Source: Paenibacillus_AQ nitricinens (lineage in GTDB: Bacteria > Bacillota > Bacilli > Paenibacillales > Paenibacillaceae). From it: DNA of 64,000 nt. Position 1 is the stretch's first letter. Each line of letters begins with the position of its first letter. The notes beneath the pieces were generated by a model, which made no database searches, was not told the DNA's origin, and worked only from the letters and a program-made list of their open reading frames with translations. The stretch lies in the NCBI RefSeq assembly GCF_052056485.1, contig NZ_CP183948.1, positions 5,332,001-5,396,000 of the forward strand. Direction: 5' to 3'. This document shows positions 38,613 to 47,018 of this stretch, one piece after another. A program made the translations under genes and the position numbers.

Positions 38613-40544
38613 TTAATTAGAAATCCACGGATTTCTGCGTTTCTTTGAGCTCTCTGTACGACCACCAGCATTGGAACGTTGAGACTTCACAACTGTTTTG
38701 TTTTTCTTACTGCTGTTTTGACTCGAGGTCTTTGCTTTTGATGCCGTTTCCTTCGTTGCAATTCCCTTGCTCTTGAGAGAAGCGCCAGAAGTGGATTCCT
38801 CACTCACTGTTCTAGCAACTTCGGGAACGTCCTGTACAAACGTTTCAGGATCTTGGATTTCCGGAACCCGATTATGCTGCGAATAATTACCAATACCTGG
38901 ATACTGTGGATTAGACGGAATACTCGACATTATCGGCCCGCCAAAAGCTCCAAGTGGAGATGCTGGAACTATTCCCTGATTAGGTGTTCCTGCTCCATAA
39001 GCAGAGAATCCATTTGGGTTTCCATATGCAGGATAGGTATTATATACGGGCATTTCATATGAATAGGGTTGAACATGCATCCCTCCACACCCACAAGTAG
39101 TTGGCCAAGGAAGGTTCGATGACATCCCATACATCGGGTTCATTCCTGAAACATTAGCCTCCATATGGTTAGGTGCAGCGTTCGGATTCCATTGTTCTGG
39201 ACTCATCATATTAGGCGCAGCGTTCGGATTCCATTGTTCTGGACTCATCATATTAGATGCAGCGTTCGGATTCCATTGTTCTGGACTCATCATATTAGGT
39301 GCAGCGTTCGGATTCCATTGTTCTGGACTCATCATATTAGGCGCAGCGTTCGGATTCCATTGTTCTGGACTCATCATATTAGGTGCAGCGTTCGGATTCC
39401 ATTGTTCTGGACTCATCATATTAGGCGCAGCGTTCGGATTCCATTGTTCTGGACTCATCATATTAGGTGCAGCGTTCGGATTCCATTGTTCTGGGCTCAT
39501 CATATTAGGTGCAGCGTTCGGATTCCATTGTTCTGGACTCATGTTAGGTGAATACATATTTTCTGAATAGTTGTATGGAGACATGCACTCAGGTCCATAT
39601 GACGCCGGTTGAACATAACTTGGTGCCCAATTCATATTCATATTAGGGCTATTTTGATAGGAATCATAGAGATAAGGATTTCCTCCTAGGCCTGGATATC
39701 CCATATTGTCACAAGAATCTGCCTTTTCCTCTTGGTAAGCCAATGGCTTCATCTCAGCTTTTGCTGCCTCATGATGAGCTACAGGCTCTTGATTTGGAAC
39801 TGTAATCTGAACGAATAAGCTCTGCATTTCAATTTCTTGCACAGGAGCAACTTCCATCTGCATATTCGGCGCAGGATTTGGTGCAGCATTTTGAGTATTA
39901 ATAGGGGCGATGTTCATTGATGGGTGTGGTGCAGAATTATACAAAGGTGAGACATTGGGCGATGATTTAGGTGCAGGTTTAGTTTCCGCTTTAGCTTCGG
40001 GTTTATTTTCTGCTTTTGCCTCAGGCTTATTTTCTGCTTTTGCTTCCGGTTTAGTTTCTGGTTTGACCTCTGGTTTAGTTTCCGGTTTTGGTGCAGGAAC
40101 TACTTCAGCAACTGGCTGTTCTTTTGGACCCGTATATTCCTTCCCGCCAACTTGTGTTTTCTCAGAAGCATTAGAAGGCATGTAGCCTGGCTGTACGGGT
40201 GAAGCGTTTGATGTTTTTTTAGGAATGTTGACTACTTCCCCTAACATCAATACATTCGGATTCTTTAGCTGGGGGTTTGCTTCAACCATATCCTTTAAGG
40301 GGATTCCCCAAGCCTTAGATAATTTCCATAAGGTATCTCCTTGTTTGACTGTATGCTTGTAGTAAACTTCACTGTTATCCGGTACGGATACAGGAGCCGT
40401 AGGTATTTTTACTTTTTCACCAAGTGCCAGCACATTCGGATTACTGATCTGTGGATTAGCTTCAATAATTTTTTGTAACGGCACTCCGTACTTTTGCGAT
40501 AATGCATACAGACTATCGCCTTGTTTGACAATGTGTATTTTCAC
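38613..40544 (-). CDS. SafA/ExsA-like spore coat assembly protein with two LysM domains
   Basis: A 643-residue protein whose N-terminus has two LysM peptidoglycan-binding domains (1-48, KIHIVKQGDSLYALSQKYG; about 62-109, HTVKQGDTLWKLSKAWG). A Lys/Pro/Glu-rich stretch (about 154-195) follows, then Pro/Asn/Met-rich sequence with nine tandem 14-residue repeats (NMMSPEQWNPNAAP, about 333-458), and a Ser/Lys-rich tail. This layout fits SafA/ExsA inner-coat morphogenetic proteins, which localise at the cortex-coat boundary via LysM. There is no signal peptide, as expected for mother-cell coat proteins. The start is GTG, eleven bases after AGGAG. Gene symbol withheld because the repetitive part is lineage-specific. 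Confidence 0.8.
   Translation of the reverse strand: MKIHIVKQGDSLYALSQKYGVPLQKIIEANPQISNPNVLALGEKVKIPTAPVSVPDNSEVYYKHTVKQGDTLWKLSKAWGIPLKDMVEANPQLKNPNVLMLGEVVNIPKKTSNASPVQPGYMPSNASEKTQVGGKEYTGPKEQPVAEVVPAPKPETKPEVKPETKPEAKAENKPEAKAENKPEAKAETKPAPKSSPNVSPLYNSAPHPSMNIAPINTQNAAPNPAPNMQMEVAPVQEIEMQSLFVQITVPNQEPVAHHEAAKAEMKPLAYQEEKADSCDNMGYPGLGGNPYLYDSYQNSPNMNMNWAPSYVQPASYGPECMSPYNYSENMYSPNMSPEQWNPNAAPNMMSPEQWNPNAAPNMMSPEQWNPNAAPNMMSPEQWNPNAAPNMMSPEQWNPNAAPNMMSPEQWNPNAAPNMMSPEQWNPNAASNMMSPEQWNPNAAPNMMSPEQWNPNAAPNHMEANVSGMNPMYGMSSNLPWPTTCGCGGMHVQPYSYEMPVYNTYPAYGNPNGFSAYGAGTPNQGIVPASPLGAFGGPIMSSIPSNPQYPGIGNYSQHNRVPEIQDPETFVQDVPEVARTVSEESTSGASLKSKGIATKETASKAKTSSQNSSKKNKTVVKSQRSNAGGRTESSKKRRNPWISN
39169..39546 (-). 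repeat. Nine tandem 42-base coding repeats
   Basis: Nine near-identical 42-base units start at 39181, 39223, 39265 and so on to 39517. Each encodes 14 residues, with the frame kept. The codon pair at each junction alternates between GGTGCA and GGCGCA (plus strand), one unit having GATGCA (Pro to Ser), which suggests expansion partly as 84-base dimers. Confidence 0.97.
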
Positions 40545-40570
40545 GTAGCATTAACCTCCTAAAAGTTTTG

Positions 40571-40652
40571 TGGAGTATTGCTTTCTTACAGCTACACAGC
40601 AAAACTGGCTTTGAAAGCAAACACCCTTTGGATGGAACATTGCTCTCTTACA
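40571..40652. repeat. Pair of imperfect 20-base direct repeats in the safA-like leader
   Basis: TGGAGTATTGCTTTCTTACA (40571-40590) and TGGAACATTGCTCTCTTACA (40633-40652) match at 17 of 20 positions, 62 bases apart, just upstream of the safA-like ribosome site. Possible regulator-binding sites; unproven. Confidence 0.5.
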
Positions 40653-40725
40653 AAGTTATATGCGGTACAGCCGCCTCCTTCGTTACTACATCTTATGCAG
40701 CCCATGGGCGAATGACATCCCTGAA

Positions 40726-40762
40726 ATAAAAAAAATCCTTTCATGAGACATGAAAAGATTTA
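40726..40762 (-). terminator. Terminator after ilvE
   Basis: Minus strand AATCTTTTCATG pairs with CATGAAAGGATT around TCT, followed by a run of T. A further copy CATGAAAGGAT (plus strand, 40793-40803) could compete for pairing. The rest of 40545-40868 is leader sequence without a supported gene. Confidence 0.8.
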
Positions 40763-40868
40763 CCAGAGACCTCCGGCCATCTTCTTCATATGCATGAAAG
40801 GATATCTAATGCCTATTCAATACTCATTACACGACTAGCACGTAAAGAGCACATTGTACGATTAACTG

Positions 40869-41750
40869 TTATTCCCAAACCTTGTAGCCATCTTTGTCAA
40901 CAACGTTGCGGAACTCTTCAAGTAATTTCAAAGTGATTGGACCCGCTTGTCCTTCACCAATGATTCGGCCGTCAATTTCACGCGCAGCAATAACTTCAGC
41001 AGCAGTACCTGTGAAGAATACCTCGTCCGCTATGTAAACATCATGCATAGTGAACGGTTCTTCTTTTAGCTTAATACCCAATTTCTCACATAACTCGATG
41101 ATCGCCAGACGTGTGATTCCTTCAAGCGCTCCCAAATAGCAAGGAGGAGTGAAGACCACACCATTTTTGATAATGAAAATATTATCACCAGATCCCTCAG
41201 TAACATATCCTTGGGCATTCATCATAATCGCTTCATCGGCTTCTGCCAGATTGGATTGAATTTTCACTAGAATATTATTGAGATAGTTAAGCGATTTAAT
41301 CTTCGGATTCAGTGCATCCGGAATATTACGACGTTGGGATACAGAAACAGCACGAAGCCCGTTGATGTACGCTTCTTCTGGGTAAATAGCCAGTTGTTCA
41401 ACGATAATGATTACGCTGGCTTTAGGACAACGACGTGGGTCAAGACCCAAGTTACCAGGACCACGGGATACGATCAGTCGAATATAGCCGTTACGCATGT
41501 CGTTAAGGCGAATCGTTTCAGCCATAGCTTCCAGCATCTCGTCATAAGTGAGCGGAATGTCCAGCATGATCGACTTCGCCGAATCATATAGTCTGTCCAA
41601 ATGCTCTTTACATTTAAAAATATTACCGTTGTAGATACGAATACCTTCGAATATGCCGTCTCCATACAAAAAACCGTGATCAAAAACGGATACCTTTGCA
41701 TTTTCCTTAGTTACGTGTTGTCCATCCAGATAGATCCATTGTTCAGCCAT
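40869..41750 (-). CDS. ilvE: Branched-chain amino acid aminotransferase
   Basis: IlvE performs the last PLP-dependent transamination in Leu, Ile and Val synthesis. The 293-residue fold-type IV enzyme has YLDGQHVTKENAKVSVFDHG near 7, FEGIRIYNG near 34, the PLP-lysine region NPKIKSLNYLNNIL near 155 and ALEGITRLAIIEL, EVFFTGTAAEV near the C-terminus. ATG at 41750 gives MAEQWIYLDG with GGAGGTG about ten bases before; the longer frame reads into pheA. The ribosome site lies in the last codons of pheA, so expression is coupled. Confidence 0.95.
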   Translation of the reverse strand: MAEQWIYLDGQHVTKENAKVSVFDHGFLYGDGIFEGIRIYNGNIFKCKEHLDRLYDSAKSIMLDIPLTYDEMLEAMAETIRLNDMRNGYIRLIVSRGPGNLGLDPRRCPKASVIIIVEQLAIYPEEAYINGLRAVSVSQRRNIPDALNPKIKSLNYLNNILVKIQSNLAEADEAIMMNAQGYVTEGSGDNIFIIKNGVVFTPPCYLGALEGITRLAIIELCEKLGIKLKEEPFTMHDVYIADEVFFTGTAAEVIAAREIDGRIIGEGQAGPITLKLLEEFRNVVDKDGYKVWE

Positions 41751-41754
41751 GAAT

Positions 41755-42642
41755 TTACTGCACCTCCGCTTTCTCTTCCTCATAGGTGTATGTGGGATAC
41801 GAGCCCAGAATCCGAACCTGACAGCCTAAAGCGCTAATCTCTTCAATCGCTCCTGGCAGCAGGACTGATTCTATCGGTTCCAGCACATCAATATAAAAAT
41901 AATAAGTACCCAACTTCTTTTTCGTTGGTCGTGATTCAATACGCGATAAATTCAGCTTCCGCCAAGAAAAGGCAGCGAGGACCTGATGTAAAGCACCTGG
42001 AAAATCCTCCGGCAACGTTACAAGGACACTCGTCTTTACCCCATTGCTGCTCCGTGGAAGATCTGCCTTCTGCGGGCCAACAAGAACAAATCGTGTGTAG
42101 TTGTTATTGTGATCTGTAACTTTCCGATCTACAATCTCTAGCCCATGAGTAGCAGCGCCAAGAGCCGTACCTATTGCAGCCCAGCCCTTGCCAGGATTGT
42201 TCTTAACGATTTCGACAGCTTCCGAGGTACTTCCGACCGACTCCAGTTCAGCCCAAGGTGCATGCTTCCGAACAAATTGCATGCATTGTGCCATGGCAAC
42301 CGGATGCGAAAGGATTTTTTTCATTCTAGTGAAATCCTTATTCCCGTCAGCATCTCTGAATTCCAGCGGGTGACCAATGAGATTCTGTATCGAAGGAAAG
42401 ATCCATTCCGCCTGCATAGGCAGATCGACCTCATTAATGAGCCAATCAATGTGTAGACTAACTGAGCCTTCAATCGTGTTCTCAATCGGGATAACGCTGT
42501 AGTCAGTGGCGCCACCAGCCGTTGAGAGAAAGACATCGGAAATTAACTTGTGATGCACAATATTCACAGGTTCACCTTTAAACAAATGCAGCAGCGCTTC
42601 GTGAGATACCGAGCCCTGCGGCAATACCGCTATTGATTTCAT
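41755..42642 (-). CDS. pheA: Prephenate dehydratase
   Basis: This 295-residue enzyme converts prephenate to phenylpyruvate in phenylalanine synthesis. The catalytic domain has YSVIPIENTIEGSV near 48 and the TRF motif NNNYTRFVLVG near 175; a C-terminal ACT domain (from about 200, LPEDFPGALHQVLAAFSW, LSRIESRP) senses phenylalanine. The ATG overlaps the thrB stop by four bases. In many Bacillales pheA follows pheB directly; here hom and thrB lie between. Confidence 0.95.
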   Translation of the reverse strand: MKSIAVLPQGSVSHEALLHLFKGEPVNIVHHKLISDVFLSTAGGATDYSVIPIENTIEGSVSLHIDWLINEVDLPMQAEWIFPSIQNLIGHPLEFRDADGNKDFTRMKKILSHPVAMAQCMQFVRKHAPWAELESVGSTSEAVEIVKNNPGKGWAAIGTALGAATHGLEIVDRKVTDHNNNYTRFVLVGPQKADLPRSSNGVKTSVLVTLPEDFPGALHQVLAAFSWRKLNLSRIESRPTKKKLGTYYFYIDVLEPIESVLLPGAIEEISALGCQVRILGSYPTYTYEEEKAEVQ

Positions 42643-43619
42643 AACCGTACTTCTCCTTTTATCATATCCAAAAATGAATCGTTTTGCATCTCGTTTCTTT
42701 CAAGAAGCTTTGATGTAACACCTGAAGTACAAGGCATAAGCCAGCAAGTCTGAGCAGAGATGCCGTGTTCTTGCATCGTATTTATCAGGAAAGCCTCAAG
42801 CTCTTGCTTACGAGTCTCATGGCGATCAACTAAACACAGCAGGGTAGGACCGGCACCGCTAAGTGCGATTCCTAAAGCACCGTGGTTAGGCGCTTCCGCG
42901 AGCAGCTTCTCCATGCCTGGAATAAGTGCTGCTCGATAGGGCTGATGCAGACGATCCTGCATCGCTCTGCTGATCAGGTCAAGCCGACCTGATGCAAAGG
43001 AGGCTGTCATTAAAGAGGTTCTGCTGATGTTGTACACAGCATCACTAACTGAGATTTCTGTTGGAAGCACTCCCCGTGCTTTTGTGGTCTCCAGCTCGAA
43101 TTCAGGAATAACCACTAGAACCTCTAGATCTTGTGGAGGTTCTAGGCGAACGTAATCCGCATGATCACCGTCCCACACTGCGGTAATGATGCCACCAAAC
43201 AAGGAAGCCCCTACATTGTCGGGATGCTTCTCAAGCTGGGTAGCCATATCAAACAGTTTGGCATCATCCAGTGGAGAACCGATCATCGTATTAGCAGCGA
43301 CCATACCCCCGATGATGGCTGAAGCACTGCTGCCGAGCCCACGTGTAAGCGGAATCTCAGAGTACATCGATATAGATATTTCAGGCACCGTAACGCCTGC
43401 CTCTGCAAATACCATTTGAGCGACCTTATAGAGTAAATTACTCTTATCCTGAGCCACTCCCTTCATCTCATCACCATAAAGATGAAAAACAGTCTCCTTG
43501 GCTTCCTCCATCTCAATCCAGGCATACAGCGGCAAAGCCATGCCGAGAGTATCGAAGCCCGGACCAAGATTAGCTGTACTAGCAGGTACTTTAACCCTTG
43601 CTACTCCATAAGTACTCAT
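42639..43619 (-). CDS. thrB: Homoserine kinase
   Basis: ThrB, a GHMP-family kinase, phosphorylates homoserine for threonine synthesis. The 326-residue product starts MSTYGVARVKVPASTANLGPGFD and has the ATP loop PLTRGLGSSASAIIGGM near 90 and GIALSGAGPTLLCL near 265. The frame extends to 43643, but the upstream ATG has no ribosome site, while AAGGAG lies 12 bases before ATG 43619, which also matches the family N-terminus. It overlaps pheA by four bases. Confidence 0.94.
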   Translation of the reverse strand: MSTYGVARVKVPASTANLGPGFDTLGMALPLYAWIEMEEAKETVFHLYGDEMKGVAQDKSNLLYKVAQMVFAEAGVTVPEISISMYSEIPLTRGLGSSASAIIGGMVAANTMIGSPLDDAKLFDMATQLEKHPDNVGASLFGGIITAVWDGDHADYVRLEPPQDLEVLVVIPEFELETTKARGVLPTEISVSDAVYNISRTSLMTASFASGRLDLISRAMQDRLHQPYRAALIPGMEKLLAEAPNHGALGIALSGAGPTLLCLVDRHETRKQELEAFLINTMQEHGISAQTCWLMPCTSGVTSKLLERNEMQNDSFLDMIKGEVRL

Positions 43620-43678
43620 AACAGGTGCAATCTCCTTATTCATTGTTTAAATATAAAAAGTATACCCTAGCTACAGTT

Positions 43679-44965
43679 CTAGCCTTCTACACGATAATGG
43701 CTCTTGATCCGGTGGATGACTTTCAGTTCCTTAAAGTGACGCAGCACTTTGTTCATACTCGCTTTACTCGCATTATGAGTAACAATAATAATTTCCGCGT
43801 CAGGATTATTTGGATTGGCTTGCTGAACTACCGAATCCAGACTCACATCGTACTCGGCAAACACTTGAGTAATCTTGGCCAATACGCCTGCTTTATCGTC
43901 AACGTGCAAAAGAAGGAAGTTCTTATAAAAAATATCCTCATCACTCTTAAGCTTTTTCTGCTTATAAGGTACGATCTGCTTCAATCCATTGACACCCAGC
44001 TTAAGGTTCTTGATAACAGCTACCAAATCAGCGACGACCGAGGTTGCAGTTGGCATAGCGCCCGCTCCCGCACCATAGAACATAGTCTCTCCGACAGCTT
44101 CACCATAAACATACACTGCGTTGAACACACCATTAACGGAAGCCAATGGATGACTTGCCCGAATCAAGGTTGGCTGAACACTGATACTGAATGCTTCATC
44201 CTGACGTTCAGCAATGCCTACCAGCTTAATTTCGTAACCGAGACGCTTTGCAAAAGCGATATCGGCTTTACTCACTTCTGAAATCCCGCTCACACTGACA
44301 TCATGAAGCTCTACGTTAGTGCGGAAACCTAAGGTTCCGAGAATCGCCATTTTGCGGGCAGCATCCAGCCCTTCAACATCGGAAGTTGGATCAGACTCTG
44401 CATAACCCAGATCCTGCGCTTCTTTTAACACATCACTATAGGATGCGCCTTCTTGACTCATTTTGGTTAGTATGTAATTAGTTGTTCCATTCACAATCCC
44501 TATAATCTTCATGATCTTATCGGAAGAAAAGCCTTCGATAAGCGTCCGAATAATCGGAATACCACCCGCAACACTAGCCTCATAAAAGACATCACATTGC
44601 TTTTCTTGCGCCTTAGCCAGAATCTCTGAACCATGCAGCGCCATCAAATCTTTGTTCGCAGTGACGATATGCTTACCGTGGTCCAAAGCTTCAAGAATAT
44701 ATTCCTTTGTTCCATCGATACCGCCCATCACTTCAACGATTACATCAATCTCAGGGTCACGAATAACCTCCCATGGATCCGTTGTTATTTTGGCAGGATC
44801 AACTTCAATATCACGTGGCTTATTGGAATTATTCACCGCTATACGCTCAATGAGTATTGGAGAGCCAACTTGACTGCTTAAATCCTCCTGATTTCCTTCC
44901 ACGATACGAACTACACCTGTACCAACTGTTCCCAGACCCAGCAATCCTACTTTAACCGGCTTCAT
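43679..44965 (-). CDS. hom: Homoserine dehydrogenase
   Basis: Hom reduces aspartate semialdehyde to homoserine with NAD(P)H, the branch point to threonine and methionine. The 428-residue protein has the Rossmann loop VGLLGLGTVGTGVVRI near 5, VTANKDLMALHGSEI near 100, the catalytic region AGGIPIIRTLIEGF and NGTTNYILTKM near 150, and a C-terminal ACT domain (about 350-428). The ribosome site AGGAGG is six bases before ATG and sits in the AAAACTTTTAGGAG element. Followed by thrB after 59 bases. Confidence 0.96.
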   Translation of the reverse strand: MKPVKVGLLGLGTVGTGVVRIVEGNQEDLSSQVGSPILIERIAVNNSNKPRDIEVDPAKITTDPWEVIRDPEIDVIVEVMGGIDGTKEYILEALDHGKHIVTANKDLMALHGSEILAKAQEKQCDVFYEASVAGGIPIIRTLIEGFSSDKIMKIIGIVNGTTNYILTKMSQEGASYSDVLKEAQDLGYAESDPTSDVEGLDAARKMAILGTLGFRTNVELHDVSVSGISEVSKADIAFAKRLGYEIKLVGIAERQDEAFSISVQPTLIRASHPLASVNGVFNAVYVYGEAVGETMFYGAGAGAMPTATSVVADLVAVIKNLKLGVNGLKQIVPYKQKKLKSDEDIFYKNFLLLHVDDKAGVLAKITQVFAEYDVSLDSVVQQANPNNPDAEIIIVTHNASKASMNKVLRHFKELKVIHRIKSHYRVEG

Positions 44966-45001
44966 CTGTATCCTCCTAAAAGTTTTACGTATATAACTTC
45001 T

Positions 45002-45439
45002 CTATCCCTGTCCAACGATTAGGGCGCGCTTCACTCCCGGAATATCCTTCAGACTATCCAGCATCTCTCCGAGCTCCTCATTCAAATGTGAGATTTCCAC
45101 GGAGATCACCACATTCGCTCGTCCTTGTAGCGGAATACTCTGATGAATCGTCAGCACGTTAGCCCCATGCCCCGCCACAGATCCCAGAACCTTGGAGAGC
45201 ATCCCGGATTCATGTTCTAAATCCATAGAGATCGTAACAATTCGCTCACGTTCTAACTGATGGATCAGGTGAATGCCATCCTTGTATTTATAAAAAGCAC
45301 TTCGGCTTAATCCTACCTGTTCTACACCTTCATGTACGGTCTTCGCATCCCCAGCTTCAAGTAATTGCTTCACCTGCATAGTCTTAAGTACGGCATCAGG
45401 TAATATGTCCTCCCGGACCAAATAATAGCGTTCTTTCAC
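45002..45439 (-). CDS. pheB: UPF0735 ACT-domain protein (PheB family)
   Basis: This 145-residue protein has an N-terminal helical part (VKERYYLVREDILPDAVLKT) and a C-terminal ACT domain (IVTISMDLEHESGMLSKVL, GANVLTIHQSIPLQGRANV). It matches PheB/UPF0735, encoded between obg and pheA in Bacillus; an older chorismate mutase assignment is not well supported, so the role is taken as amino-acid regulatory. GTG at 45439 has GAGGTGAGG six bases upstream; a more upstream GTG would lie inside that site. It leads the hom-thrB-pheA-ilvE cluster. Confidence 0.87.
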   Translation of the reverse strand: MKERYYLVREDILPDAVLKTMQVKQLLEAGDAKTVHEGVEQVGLSRSAFYKYKDGIHLIHQLERERIVTISMDLEHESGMLSKVLGSVAGHGANVLTIHQSIPLQGRANVVISVEISHLNEELGEMLDSLKDIPGVKRALIVGQG

Positions 45440-45554
45440 GAACGTCCTCACCTCAAAGACTTTTGTGTTTTCTTAGTGGACATTATATCGGAAAAGACTT
45501 ATAAAATGCAATAACTTTATATGTATACTCTGAGGCCAGGGGGTTCGGTGCAGC

Positions 45555-45576
45555 AAAAGCCCCGGATTCCCGGGGC
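45555..45576 (-). terminator. Terminator of the SPFH/zinc-ribbon operon
   Basis: Minus strand GCCCCGG and CCGGGGC form a GC-rich stem with a GAAT-type loop, followed by TTTT, about 20 bases beyond the last gene. Confidence 0.85.
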
Positions 45577-45596
45577 ATCAGGCAATCGTATGTACG

Positions 45597-46964
45597 CTAA
45601 CTGTATGGAATCGTCGTCCCGCAATAATCACAGATCTTGTCCTGACCCGGCAGCACCCTGCTCTTAGCACCGCAGCTCGGACAAACGATAGACTTCGGCA
45701 GTTGGACAGGTGGCTTAGACCAGATCTCCGGCAATGACTGCCGCCCAGGTGATGATGGCTGCTGGTTCTGTGATGCCCCGTAGGGCTGTACCCGTTCAGG
45801 ATGAACAAGATTGGGCGGTTGTTTATCGAAGAGCTTAACGCGTCCTTCATAATAGACAATATCAGAAGCAAGTAACCCCCATCTCACCAAATACCGTAGG
45901 TCTCTACGTACATCATCTTCACTTTGTTTGACGATATCAGCTAAATTTCCAATATGTCTAACATCATCCACTATGATCAGCATGAGATACTTCTTACACA
46001 GAAAATCAAAGTTCTCGGTTGCCAAGGTAGCCCGACTTGCGAAGCTGTCGGCCGGAATTATGAAGATCACGTAGAGGACCACCAGAATGATCAATAAAGT
46101 GGACCACTTAAAATCCCCTTTATAGGTCCCCACGGCGAAGAGGACGGATAGTTCCATAAAAGATCCCATACATACATGATAGAGCAATTTGTAGTTAAAT
46201 GATTTTCGCTCATTCTTATAATGAGTGCTTACAAAACTAAGGATCGCAAGTACAAACCCAAGCGGAGCAAATAAATAGGCAACCGCTATGATGATTCGAT
46301 CAAAAACTGTCCGGTCTCGCTTGTTACGGTAGCGAAGGTTATTCTCAGGCGCACGCACCAGTGCCTGTGTCCGTTTGGAATAAATGAGCTTCGGCGGCAA
46401 TTTTACAAATGGATTGTCTACACGTCCTTCATAATAAACAATATCTGGAGAAAGTATCCCCTGATCTTTTAAATACTCCAAAACGTCTCGGACGTTCTCT
46501 TCACTGAATCCGCGAATATCGGACAGGCTACCGATATGCCTGATGCCGTCTACAAGAACCAATGCGATATAATCATTGCAAAGATAAGTGAATCCCTCTC
46601 TCCATCCTACGGCCCTCACCCTGAATTTGATTGCGGGTATCCTAAAAATGCTGTAGATGATTACCAGCCTGATCAAGAGTGCGAAATAATCGATTTGACC
46701 GAGCAGCTTGCTAATAATGAAATAGATCGCCAATTCTAAAAAGGCACCCATACATGCATGATAAAACAGGTTAATATTGCTTGCTTTGCGCTGTCTCTTG
46801 GAATGTGTAGATAATAATCGAATGACAGCCAGTATAAACCCCACTGGAGCAAATACATACGCAAACACAATAATCGTATAATCAAACGCCGTCCGCTCAT
46901 ATTCGTGCTTATATATCGGTTTGCCTGTTGTTGGTGGCTGCCTTCGTATATCCAATTTACTCAT
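45597..46964 (-). CDS. Duplicated membrane/winged-helix protein with zinc ribbon, unknown function
   Basis: I do not recognise a named family. The 455-residue protein has two copies (27-182 and 221-376) of one unit: two to four hydrophobic helices, then a helix-turn-helix-like segment. In copy 2 this reads VRHIGNLADIVKQSED-DVRRDLRYLVRWGLL, resembling DeoR-type winged helices (RRDL and GLL positions); copy 1 reads IRHIGSLSDIRGFSEENVRD. Each unit ends DIVYYEGRV. A Pro/Gln/Ser linker and a C-terminal zinc ribbon (CPSCG near 428, CDYCG near 445) follow. The 47019 gene is a single-unit paralogue with a nearly identical ribbon. Good GGGGAG site. Last gene of the four-gene operon. Confidence 0.8.
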   Translation of the reverse strand: MSKLDIRRQPPTTGKPIYKHEYERTAFDYTIIVFAYVFAPVGFILAVIRLLSTHSKRQRKASNINLFYHACMGAFLELAIYFIISKLLGQIDYFALLIRLVIIYSIFRIPAIKFRVRAVGWREGFTYLCNDYIALVLVDGIRHIGSLSDIRGFSEENVRDVLEYLKDQGILSPDIVYYEGRVDNPFVKLPPKLIYSKRTQALVRAPENNLRYRNKRDRTVFDRIIIAVAYLFAPLGFVLAILSFVSTHYKNERKSFNYKLLYHVCMGSFMELSVLFAVGTYKGDFKWSTLLIILVVLYVIFIIPADSFASRATLATENFDFLCKKYLMLIIVDDVRHIGNLADIVKQSEDDVRRDLRYLVRWGLLASDIVYYEGRVKLFDKQPPNLVHPERVQPYGASQNQQPSSPGRQSLPEIWSKPPVQLPKSIVCPSCGAKSRVLPGQDKICDYCGTTIPYS

Positions 46965-47018
46965 CTTCTATCTCCCCTAGTTAAGTTATATCTACAATGC
47001 TCAGGGAGAACCTTGGCA

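Noticed and set aside
39169..39546. CRISPR array
   Set aside because: The repeats are contiguous coding units without spacers, and no cas genes are present.
39165..39551. Plus-strand open frame of 128 codons across the repeat array
   Set aside because: It is antisense to the safA-like gene and exists only because the 42-base repeat preserves the frame; no ribosome site or known protein.
43625..44281. Plus-strand frame of 218 codons opposite hom
   Set aside because: Antisense to a clear homoserine dehydrogenase, no family features or leader signals.
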